From Watersipora subatra (taxonomy: Eukaryota; Bryozoa; Gymnolaemata; Cheilostomatida; Watersiporidae), in NCBI RefSeq assembly GCF_963576615.1, contig NC_088711.1, forward strand, positions 7,372,869 to 7,436,868: a DNA stretch of 64,000 nt, given 5' to 3'. The translations under genes and the position numbers were made by a program. The notes under the pieces are model-generated. The model had not been told where the DNA came from. It did no database searches and worked only from the letters and a program-made list of their open reading frames with translations. This document shows, one piece after another, positions 42,499 to 54,600 of the stretch; position 1 is the stretch's first letter; each line of letters starts with the position of its first letter.

Positions 42499-42685
42499 CT
42501 TCTTGAGTAAAATCAAAAAGTGGAGGGAGTCGTTTGCCACTTGGTAAGTGGATGTTAGGATTCCTGAGTTCATCAAAGAAGTTATGAGCGCAAGCTTGCA
42601 AGGGACTCACCCTCACCCTCGGTGTGTAGTCGAGCAACCTGCCCATCAGCTCTATAGCTTCCGATGGAGTCCTCGAACGAAAAAC
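42499..42685 (-). CDS. GSK3: GSK3 exon (C-lobe end), 187 bp
   Basis: Acceptor ATGTTCAG, donor GTAAGA. Encodes [20 protein letters not shown] and then [20 protein letters not shown], ending DFTQE plus one base. Followed in other animals by a short tail exon. Confidence 0.95.
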
Positions 42686-45600
42686 CTGAACATGATAAAT
42701 ATGAATATATTTGATAGCAGAATATTTGATAGCGATTTGATAGCGATTTGTTTCCTACGATGAAACACGTCTTCATAACTCTGAGAAAACGCATAATTTA
42801 CCATAAAGAATTTGTAGGGAAATAACAAGTTCGACAAATTGTATTGCCCAAAGGTTAAGCCCGGTAAGCAGCATATCATTAAGGGAGATTTTGCTGGTTA
42901 GGGGTGTATTAGAAAAGCAAGAAAAGCTGGTATAGGCAACCTTGTTCCAGGGATGGGATTTAATCTGTGGGAATCGAAACTCGGTATAGCTAGGATTCAT
43001 CTCCCTCATCTGTTCGCGAGTGGGGGTGCCCAGGACCTTAATAATTTCTACCAGTTGATCGACCCCACTGTCACCAGGGAATATCGGTTGACCCAAAAGC
43101 AACTCCGCCATGACACATCCGGCTGACCATATATCTGTAACCATAACAAAGACTTCAGCGGTTATCTTGAAGCATGAATTGAGATGAATGCATCTCATAG
43201 CATGTTAGATGATATCATGCAGAGCACTTCCTTGCAACTTCCCATCACCTAATCAAGCTTTGCATAAGACAATGCGGCTACCCAATGTCAGCAGCATAGA
43301 ATGAATCTACTCCCGTGTTAAGAGACACTAATTATTTTTCCTGTAAAGATTATGCTCTCAACCTACTGTGATCTTGGTCTCATTATCTACCCACAATGCT
43401 CCGCTATAGAAGGAATGTAACTTTTAATCAAATTAGCGAGTACTTCTGATGATAGAGACATAAACCATTTAATTCGGTCACTAAAATGAGCAAACAATTT
43501 TCACTAGAAAGAACTATTCTTTGCATTGTAAAGATAACTCCATTAGGAAATTAAAAAAGCACTAATTCATATAGTTCACTATAAATATATTAAAGAAGTC
43601 AATGGAAAACAAAGAAGTAGATGAAAAGCCTGCATTATGAATACCTGATTGCCAAATAGTTAAATGCAAAGCTAACAAGTCGCTAGCTAGCAACAGTTTG
43701 CAAACCACAAAAAGTAATTATTCAATAGAAATACTAAGTAGGGCTTGCCTAACTTTCATCTACAAAATATTTTACAGTTCATCCCTCTAGAGCACAATAC
43801 CGTCAAACGCCAACACATTAAATTAATCTGTTATAAAATTCCCTTCGTACATCAAAACAAACATATGTTGTATCTTATTTAATTTGTTTTTGAACAAAGA
43901 AAAGCAATGATACATGCTTCAACTAACAACACACAACATTAAAAGAAATGTGGAATGTAAGCTGCATAAAAAAATAAATGCACAAACCTAAATTTTACAC
44001 AAAATAAATCAATAAAACAATAATAAAAGTTTTTATGGTATTTTACACTAAAGACATGTGAGCAGAGGTGTGGACTCTTTATGCCCTCGTAAACCAATGA
44101 TCTCTTTAGTCTATCAAACTAGCGAATTGCTAGTTAAAGTCTTGGCATACCTATTTGAACTGTGTAGTCTGTCGACCCGAATATCAACTCAGGAGCACGA
44201 TAATATCTTGAGCAGATATACGATACATTTGGCTCTCCTTTCACCAACGCCTTGGCGCTAAAATTAGTGTTGACAGGTATGTTAACCTAACAAGAAAATG
44301 TGAAAGAATGAAAGAGATGGGGCATAAAGGATCCGGATTAGTGAGACACCGTGTCAATTCCTAACTACAGTGATTCTGCATACCTCAACCTTGCTAAGTT
44401 CTATATAATATACATACTTAATAATCTACTATATACTTACCTTGGTAAGTACATAGCTGTATACCTCTACCTTGGTAGTATGTACATTACTAACTACAGT
44501 TGTTCTGTATAGCTCAACCTTGGTAGTATATACAGCACTAACTACAGTTATTGTGTATACCTCAACCTTGGTAGTATATACAGCAATAACTACAGTTGTT
44601 CTATATACCTCAACCTTGGTAGTATATACAGTACTAACTAGTTGTTCCGTATACCTCAACCTTTGTAGGATTTACAGTACTAATAACAGTTGTTCTGTAT
44701 ACCTCAACCTTGGTAGTATATACAGCAATAACTATAGTAGCTCTGTATACCTCAACCTTGGTAGTATATACAGCACTAACTATAGTTGTTCTGTATACCT
44801 CAACCTTGGTAGTATTTACAGCCCTAACTACAGTTGTTCTGTATGCTTCAACCTTGGTAGTACATACAGTACTAACTACAGTTGTTCTGTATACCTCAAC
44901 CGTGGTAGTGTATACAGTACTAACTACAGTTGTTCTGTATACCTCAACCTTGGTAGTATATACAGTACTAACTACAGTTGTTCTGTATACCTCAACCGTG
45001 GTAGTGTATACAGTACTAACTACAGTTGTTCTGTATACCTCAACCTTGGTAGTATATACAGTACTAACTACAGTTGTTCTGTATACCTCAACCTTGGTAG
45101 TATATACAGTACTGACTACAGTTGTTCTGTATACCTCAACCTTGGTATTACACACAGTACTAATTACAGTTTTTCTGTATATCTCAACCTTGGTAGCATG
45201 TACAGCACTAACTACAGTTATTCTGTATGCCTCAACCTTGGTAGTACATACAGTATTAACCACAGTTATTCTGTATACCTCTACCTTGGTAGTATATACA
45301 GCACTAAGTACAGTTGTTCTGTATACCTCAACCTTGGTAGTATACACAGTACTAAATACAGTTGTTCTGTATACCTCAACCTTGGGAGTACATACAGTAC
45401 TTACTACAGTTATTCTGTATACCTCTACCTTGGTAGTATATACAGCACTAAGTACAGTTATTCTGTATACCTCAACCTTGGTAGTGTATACAGTACTAAC
45501 TACAGTTGTTCTGTATAACTCAACCTTTGTAGTATTTACAGTACTAACTACAGTTGTTCTGTATCTCTCTATATTATAGAGCGCATGGCTAAAGCTATAT

Positions 45601-48600
45601 AGTGGGGAACATTTAACGAGTGTCATATGTAGCTTTGAGTAGAAAAGAGTACGCAGTGTGTTGTTGAACATAAAATATCTTCCTTCCAGCTACATCTGAA
45701 ATATCTCAACAAATATGAACTCTATGCATGCGATACATTCTATTATTGACCTGCATCCATTAATCAATGATAAATAATGAAACTCTATCCTAAAGATTAG
45801 TAATCCCAGCCTTCCGTCTGTGATGCAGACACATCTTCTACTTATTCCATACGTATCTGAATTTTTACTCTGGTTGCAGAGTAAGAAAAGGAACTAACCT
45901 GCCAAAATCACATAGCTTGAGTACACCTGATTCAGGGTCCACAAGTAGGTTCTGAGGTTTAATATCTCTGTGACAGACTCCTTGAGCATGTAAATACGCT
46001 AAGCTCCGGAATAATTGGTACATATACAGCTGCAACAAAAACAAACACCATCTACACAACGACTGGTACATATAAAGCTGCAACAAGAACAAACAAAGTT
46101 TACACAATAATTGGTACATAAACAGCTGCAACAAAAATAACCAACAAGTGAAAGGCGCTTTGCAATGTTGAGAGGTAAGTCTAATTCACTATCAAAAAAC
46201 CTATTCTCATTGGCTACACCAAGCAAAAGCAGTAAACCTAGCTCAGGGGTGTTCAAACTTTTCAGAGTGAGGGCCACATGAAACATCGAGTCGATTACAA
46301 AGGGCCGAGCATTGTGAATTAACTACAGAGGAATTTCAGAGCAAACATAAGAGAGATATACAACTGAAAATAGCATGTTTGTTTGGTGCTTGTTTTTCTG
46401 ATACAGTATCTCATACATATATACACGTACATATATAATATCAATACAAGTGAGCAAGCAATGTACACATCACTATGTGTGTACAAAAACAGCGAACAGA
46501 AGAAATATTCAACAAAAAATTAACTGTCCTGCTTTATTTGAAGAAGTGTCATGTTGCTGCACTAGAAATCTGTACACAGGGCTATTTACAGATTTCAGTG
46601 TGAAATCTGGTAAAGCTTTTCTCTCACAACTCGTTCAATGTCAGGTTTTGTTGCCGATGATGCAACTCTGAGTTGTTGCATCAGGTGCTTATCTGTAAAG
46701 TAAGGGCGGTACTTGTTTTTTGTGTGTTTCATTTTACTGAAAAAACTGCCCACAGAGATATGTTGAGCAAAATAGACTCACCATTCTCAAGACATGTTTA
46801 TATACACTGGGATATGCGGCCCGAGACAAGAAAGCATTATAAAACTCGCTAAGTTTGGGACGTTCATGGTGTTGCTGGAGACGGTCATTATATTGGAGTT
46901 CTCTAAGTTCAAGTTGTATATTAACTGGTGCATGTTCTGGGTCAACACTGAAAGGATCAGGGAAGAGTTGTATTGAATCCCTTGAATTGTCGAATTGAGG
47001 AAACCGCCTAACAAACTCATCATAACAACCTGTGACTATCCAAACATACAGAGCAAGACCAACGAAATTGTTTGCATTCTGCATTCGCTTTTGAAGGCTT
47101 TTGAAATGTGGACAGGTCCCATTTTCGAGTTATCTCTTCTACAGCTGAAGTTTGCTTCTGAATGTGATTTCATGCTGCCGGAGTAAATATGCTGCTGCAA
47201 AACCCAAAAACTGCTTGTTTAATGTTGACATCTGCTCAGTGATGTTTGCTAGGAATGAAAAGGCGTTTATTCACTTTATCTATGGGAACCCTTCATGTTC
47301 CCGCCCTTTACTTTTGGTGATTGAGTCGATCTCATTTAGAAGACCAGCAAATCGACGCAGAGTTTTGGCACTGCTGAGCCATCGCACTTTGCAGTAATAT
47401 GTCATATCAGTAAACTCGGAATCAATCTACTCAAGCATTTGTTTGAATTGGTGGTGATTTTCGACATTATGAAATTGACCGTTGACACAACTAGGTTCAT
47501 CACATGGTCCATCTTCAAAGTTGAGCTGGCAGATTCTCTTGGTGTATTATACAACGACTAGCGGAATGCTCAGCGTTGCACAGATATTAAAAATCAGCTT
47601 ATAAACAGTGACAGTTAATGTAGTTGCCTGCCACTTGCCAGTAGCCTGACACATTACCAAAGTTAATTTGAAAAAGCTAATAAAATAACTAATAACAGCC
47701 GTGAGAACAAGCAGAAAATAATGTTGCGCTATAACGGAAAGCTGTATGCGTATTTTCGCCCAGATAGCGACATATATCGCCTAATGAGTCTATCAATCTC
47801 GTGTAGCATAATTGACAAGATATTTGCCGGGCAAATGGGAGGTTCCGAGATCAAATCTTCTGCATTACGAATTCTTCATTCCAATATTTTAATAACTACA
47901 GCTGGACAAACCTAAGGACCACAAACTTTGAGATTTATTTATATAGATAGACGAATGGTGAAATTTCCCATAACTTTGATTTCAAGAGAAGACCAATCAG
48001 GCCAATCTGTGTGTCAGCCATTGCAGGGGCTCTATCTGTACACACACGAGAAAGTTTCTCAAGGGGTAAATTAAACTCAGTTAGATGTTTCAACAGACTC
48101 GCAAACACATCTCTGTCGGTTGTCATGCCATGAAGGCTGGCCAGGGTAAGGAAATCCTGTTACATTGTTACATGAACCCATCTCACCGTAATAACGAGCT
48201 GAAACGTGTTTGAGTTGTCTGTACTTTCATCTTGGCCGATGCTAAAAGAAACGAAGTTAGATGCAACCAATTTAACTGTGCGTTTAATGTCATCACTCAA
48301 TGACTCAATCCTCCTAGCCACCGTATATCTTGAGAAAGATAAGCTTTCAAGAACTTCTTTGTTTTCTGAACAAAATTCTTCCACAAACGCAGAGAGAACC
48401 TACAAGAGAAAGCTTCAAGTCGCAAGGTTTGAAAATTGACAGTAATTTCAGACACAGTTGAATAAAATTATGTACATTTGTAGCCTCCGCATACTCTACT
48501 GTATGTTCTATTTACTCCCTAAATTGCAGTAATAACAAATAATTTTGTCATATTATAAATGACAACAAATATTCATTTTATTAGGCATAGAAAATACATG

Positions 48601-51600
48601 TATGATGTGCATAATACTTTGACTTACGTACTTAGTACTTTGACTTAGTACGCACATTTTTGAGAATTCACCATGCTGAAATGGTAAGTGTCTCTCTCTC
48701 ATTTTTGGTGATGCAACAAGATTACATTTGGTAGCTTTCTCGCTCAACTCTTTGTAGCGGACGAAGTGTTGTTGCTGGCCTGCCAGCTTCTGAGATATTG
48801 AATCATATTTCTCTTTACATTCTCGCCCTTGGTACTGATCATAACTAGCATGACAAGTGGTACAGTGATGGCGTATGTTATACTCTTTGATAACATATAT
48901 TGTGTCGCTACAGATCACACAGATGGCTTTTTCTGCATGTTGTGTCACAAAATATTTGCATTTCCATTCATTAATAAAAATTTATCATCCCTGATTAACT
49001 TTCTACGCACTGCAGCCATACCTAACACCAATATAACAGAATTTGCTCACAATCACATACCGGTATGAGTTTTGTTGGGGACTTCCCCTTTGACCTACCT
49101 ACAACCTTTGACCTACTTCCCCTTTGACCTACTTCCCCTTTGACCTACCTACAACCTGAATACTGATGACAGAGAAATCATAATATGGAGAAACCTCCAA
49201 CTTGATGTACCTCTATTCATCAAAAAGTGCTCATTGCTAATACTGTTATTGCTTGTATTGCTCTCAACATTGAAATATATGTGTACGGTACGTGTACGGT
49301 ACATGTACGGTACATGTACGGTACGTGTACTCAGTGGACACCTCGTAAAAGAGATGCTCATTGATCGAGCAGTGCATATTTCACATACTACCGAAAATTA
49401 TCAAAAGGTGACCAAGCGCCGCATAAAAAATGGCTGAGGGCAGCATGCAGCCCTCTTCTATGCGGCACTAAGCCCACCAGGGCACACGGCCTGCCAGATC
49501 ACTCCACCCCAAGACCGCCTGTTGCCCAGCACTGTTCCAGCTTATCACTAGAATGCTAGCTCTTCAACCAAAGAATGTTCGATCTCCTTTGTACATACAA
49601 GTTCAAAACCCACCTTTATATGTATTAGAGGTATAGTCTGCTTTGCTTTGCTATAATGTCTAGCCACCTTGTACACTGTCTCAGGTATAAATTCAAGCAC
49701 AAGATTAAGGTAGACTTCGTCTTTCTGTCAACAGAAAAGGCAACATTTGCTCAAATGAAACTACAAATACTAATAATGATATTAATATAGGAACTGAAAA
49801 AGAAGAATACACCAGTTTCTCTACCGTGTACCTCACAACTTATCTCACAACTTTAATACATAGATGATGAAATCTACGGATTTCAAAGAGGAATTATATA
49901 CCAAACATACGTATATACTCTACATGATCACCGACTAAAGAGTGAATGGCACAATAATATTACAAACTTTTTATAAACCGCAACTTCAGATTTAGATTTG
50001 CTAAACCTATTTAGATTTGTCTCCCTTGGCTTCATGATAACCAGTTCAAATTCTACCAACTACATTTTTCATGATAGTTCAAATGCTACTAACTATACAT
50101 TTCATGATAGTCTGTTTAAACGGTATCAACTATAAATATCATGATAGTCAGTTCAAATACTACCAACTATACATATCATGATAGTCAGTTTAAATACTAC
50201 CAACTATACACATCATGATAGTCAGTTAAAATGCTACCCACTATACATATCATGATAGTCAGTTCAAATACTACCAACTATACATATCATGATAGTCAGT
50301 TCAAATGCTACCAACTATACATATTATGAAAATCAGTTCAAATACTACCAACTATACATATCATGATGGTCAGTTCAAATACTACCAACTATACATATCA
50401 TGATAGTCAGTTCAAATGCTACCAACTAAACATATCATGATAGTCAGTTCAAATGCTACCAACTATACATATCATGATAGTCAGTTCAAATGCTACCAAC
50501 TATACATACCATGATAGTCAGTCGAAATACTACCAACTATACATATCATGATAGTCAGTTCAAATACTACCAACTATACATATCATGATAGTCAGTTCAA
50601 ATGCTACCAACTATACATATCATGATAGTCAGTTGAAATAGTATCAACTATACATATCATGATAGTCAGTTCAAATGCTACCAACTAAACATATCATGAT
50701 AGTCAGTTCAAATGCTACCAACTATACATATCATGATAGTCAGTTCAAATGCTACCAACTATACATACCATGATAGTCAGTCGAAATACTATCAACTATA
50801 CATACCATGATAGTCAGTTCAAATGCTACCCACTATACATATCATGATAATCAGTTCAAATACTACCAACTATATACAGTCAAACAAGGATAACTCGTCC
50901 ACGGATAGCTCGAACACATGGTTAACTCGAACGGTTTCTTTGGTCCGTTCCCAAGTAATGATAAATTGCTTTAGATAACTCGACCTCAACTTTGTTAACT
51001 CGAACAGTTTTTTGCCCAACGGCTACCGAGACGGTTGTTATCGCTTTAGAAAATCACTGTATTCCAAGTCATAGAGGTAAACCTCAACTTTTCGTAAATC
51101 ATAGGCGTCGTTATTACCACTGTCGGAAAAATATTTTTGTCAACGACTTTTCTAAAGGTTTGGTGAATTTTGATTTTTACCAATCATCCGCTTAGCGATC
51201 GCCTTTCGGAAGCATGGAAAAGTGAGGTGACCTTCGCATAAACTTCAAGAAAAATCGGCAAACTTGATCTCGGTTAAAACGCTCAAAAGAAAAAGATGTC
51301 TTTTCTTCTGAGCATTTCAACAACGATCAAGTTTTGCCAATTTTAATCTAAAAAACGTCCTGGCAATAACATCACCTCAAACAACAAAACAATCTCAAGT
51401 GATAGAAAAATCTCCTATACTTTTTGATAAAAAAATTTAAACTTTACATTAGAAGCATTTAATTTGAAACAAGCCATTTATGCTTTTGATTTCTATTATA
51501 GTTTGTATATGTGCATGTATCTACTAATAAATAAATAAATACATGGACTTGTGACAGTGCTTGGATAACTTGAACGCTCTGATAACTCGAGCACTTTCGC

Positions 51601-54600
51601 TCGGTCCCGTGAAGTTTGAGTTATCCATGTTTGACTATATATATTTCACGATAGTCAGTTCAAATGCTACCAACTATACATATTTGTTGTTGCCTACGCT
51701 AAACTTCCCACAAGCACTTAAAGCATACAACTTAATACATGGTCTGTGTTCAATCTTTTCATACTTTTAGTTCAGCTAAAATGGCGATATTACATTTTTG
51801 TTTTATCTATAATACATGTATTCAAATAAGTTTAATAAAAGCAAGATACACAACTGAATAGAAATAAACTTTGTGAACATCTAAAATAATGCAATAGTGA
51901 TATAATACATCTCATAATGATAGACAGGTTTAAAGTATTTACCGATGCCTACAAAAACTTAGATCACGTAACAACGCACCACTATTAATAGTCAAACTTG
52001 ATTTTGTGATGAATATTAGACTAGAATATGGGGTTCTATGAAAGCTTCAGATATGAATACAAATTAGGTATTTTACAGGAAAATTATTTCTATAACGTTG
52101 TCAGTCTCATAGCTGTTTTTATAGAATGTGCAGAATTTGGGATGCCACACCTCCTTTCATCAATCAATAACAGCCTTTCAAGCTGAATCAAATGTCTAGT
52201 CAAACACTAATGCATCTAATGAATCATGTGCTACTGATCACTAAAGGTGATCGGTAACACATGATTCACTATAAAGAAACCTAAGCTGTTGGTGTCATGT
52301 TGCATGAGTAAACAACTCCAGGGAATGAAATTATTATCAACCTAAAAGATGCAGAAGACAATAGCATAAAAATGAGAGTAATAACAATGATAAAGGTTTA
52401 AGTAAAATAAACATGAATGATGTATAGGATGAGGCACGATACAGAATACGTAGATTACCACGGATAATAATTTGATGTTAGCAGTAAAATAAACCACAAA
52501 TCAGGTGAATATATTTTTTTGGCATAATCTCATCACTCATTGGTGGATAATAGGAATATGTGTCAGTTTCTCTAACTCTGAAGTTTGAGGTGTTGGTCAT
52601 GACTAAAGATTCCTCCAATCTATAAGTATAAGTCTGCAACTATTGAGTAAATCAACTTACAACTTGACAGATAGCATACACAAGGTCAGCGCTGAGTGAA
52701 CACGATAAAAAGCGCATGATTAATTTCTTTTGTTATTTCTTACATGTATTTCTTACATTCATCATATCATTCATATGCTTATCATTGGTGGAACAACTTG
52801 CGTTCACAAAAACCTAGTGATTTCACCCGGTGTCACTTGTGATATGCTTTCAAGAGCCCATATGTTGCTGCATATGAATAAAATTGCGGTTTGATGAAAT
52901 GAATCATGCTGGAATAACCATGAAATTATGGAGCGGATAATGGAACTGATAGATACAGCTTTTTTTCTCAACATAAAATACTCTTAATGCGCTAAACATA
53001 TCAAGGCACGAATGGACATTGCGTGCAGAGGTTTGACTCCATGTTAAAAAACTGAAAAGTAGCTTATAAGCTTTCAGTACTGATAAAACGGTCACGTTAC
53101 TGACTTCAGGAAAATGGTGACTCATCAAACTGCATGATGTTGAATTGTCGCTGTATTGTGGAGTAGGTGATGGAAATGATATACACGTAAAGCAAATGAG
53201 AATATCCTTATATTGGTCTTTACTATTTCTCCATGCACGTACCTTCTCACCACTTGAATAGAAAAAATATTTTAGCTGCACAATGTTTACATGATCTAGC
53301 TTCCTCATGATCTGCAGTTCACGATTCTAAAAGGAAACAGATAATTAATAGAGCAAACATAGGACTTGGCAGGTTTTGTTGTTATCTCGTAACCAACAAG
53401 TGGTATATCTAATAGAGTTGAGCCTATTCATTTATAGACGTATTATCTAGTCCATAAACATATAATCTAGTCCATAAACGTATAACCTAGTCTATACACA
53501 TATGATCTAGTCTATATGCCCACTATCCAGTCTATATGCCCACTATCCAGTCTATAAGTCTACTATCCAGTCTATAAGTCTACTATTCAGTCTATAAGTC
53601 TACTATCCAGTCTATAAGTCTACTATTCAGTCTATAAGTCTACTATCCAGTCTATAAGTCTACTATTCAGTCTATAAGTCTACTATTCAGTCCATTAGTC
53701 TATCATCCGGTCTATAAGCGTATTATCCAATCTACAGCAAAACTAGCCAGTTGGTTATCTAATCTTTAAGCACATTCTGATGAAGCAACGTCAGTAACTG
53801 TTTATCTTGTATCACTGGTTGCCACACCAAACTATATGAGATGAGAAACAGCATGAGCCGCACCACTGTGGCACTCATTAAGCACCCTAGCATGGCAACG
53901 GCTTGATATTATCAATGAATCGCAAATTTGCAGTTTACGAGTACTTCAAATGAAAAGCAATAAACCGTAAAATAATGCTTTGCAAGAATAACTCATAGAG
54001 ATCAATGTCCCTCGAGTCATCCAAGCTACTAACAGTCTGCTAGTACTAGCAGCATCCAGAAAAAGTTATATATATAGCAAGATGTAATTGAACGGGATGC
54101 ACGGTCAGATAGATAATCAATGATTATAGAGGACTACGGCGTGAAAGCATTAGGTGCAGCATCATTTGGGCATATAAACATTTCAAGCTGTCAGCCGTAT
54201 GATGATAGGCATGATAGTGTTTATAATATGACAGCTACTACCATATCATTGGACTTTTTGTCTTGCTTTCCAAGCTCATATGAATCTAAACTGATGCTCC
54301 AGTAATATAGCCTTGGATTTATCTAGTAGCAGTATGACAGTTTTACTAGTCGGAACAGTGTACTTGAACCATAGCAGGGTGAATTTGTATAAATTTTAGC
54401 TATAAAGCATATATTAATCACATACAAATTAGCATATCATAGAAACATAGAGCATAGTACACCAATGTATGGATAAATATACCAAAGCATATAGCATATC
54501 CAGATCTAAATAGACATATGAGAGAGCATACAGAAAAGGCTACTACCATCTATATAAGCAGGTAAGAAAGCACAGCGCACCGGAACTTGAATAAACAGCT

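Noticed and set aside
44472..45671. Overlapping 290-350-codon frames on both strands
   Set aside because: Product of the 48-bp array; open on both strands because the unit is divisible by 3 and lacks stops. Intronic in GSK3.
50033..50876. CRISPR-like array
   Set aside because: The 37-bp units are contiguous with no unique spacers, in an animal intron; a minisatellite.
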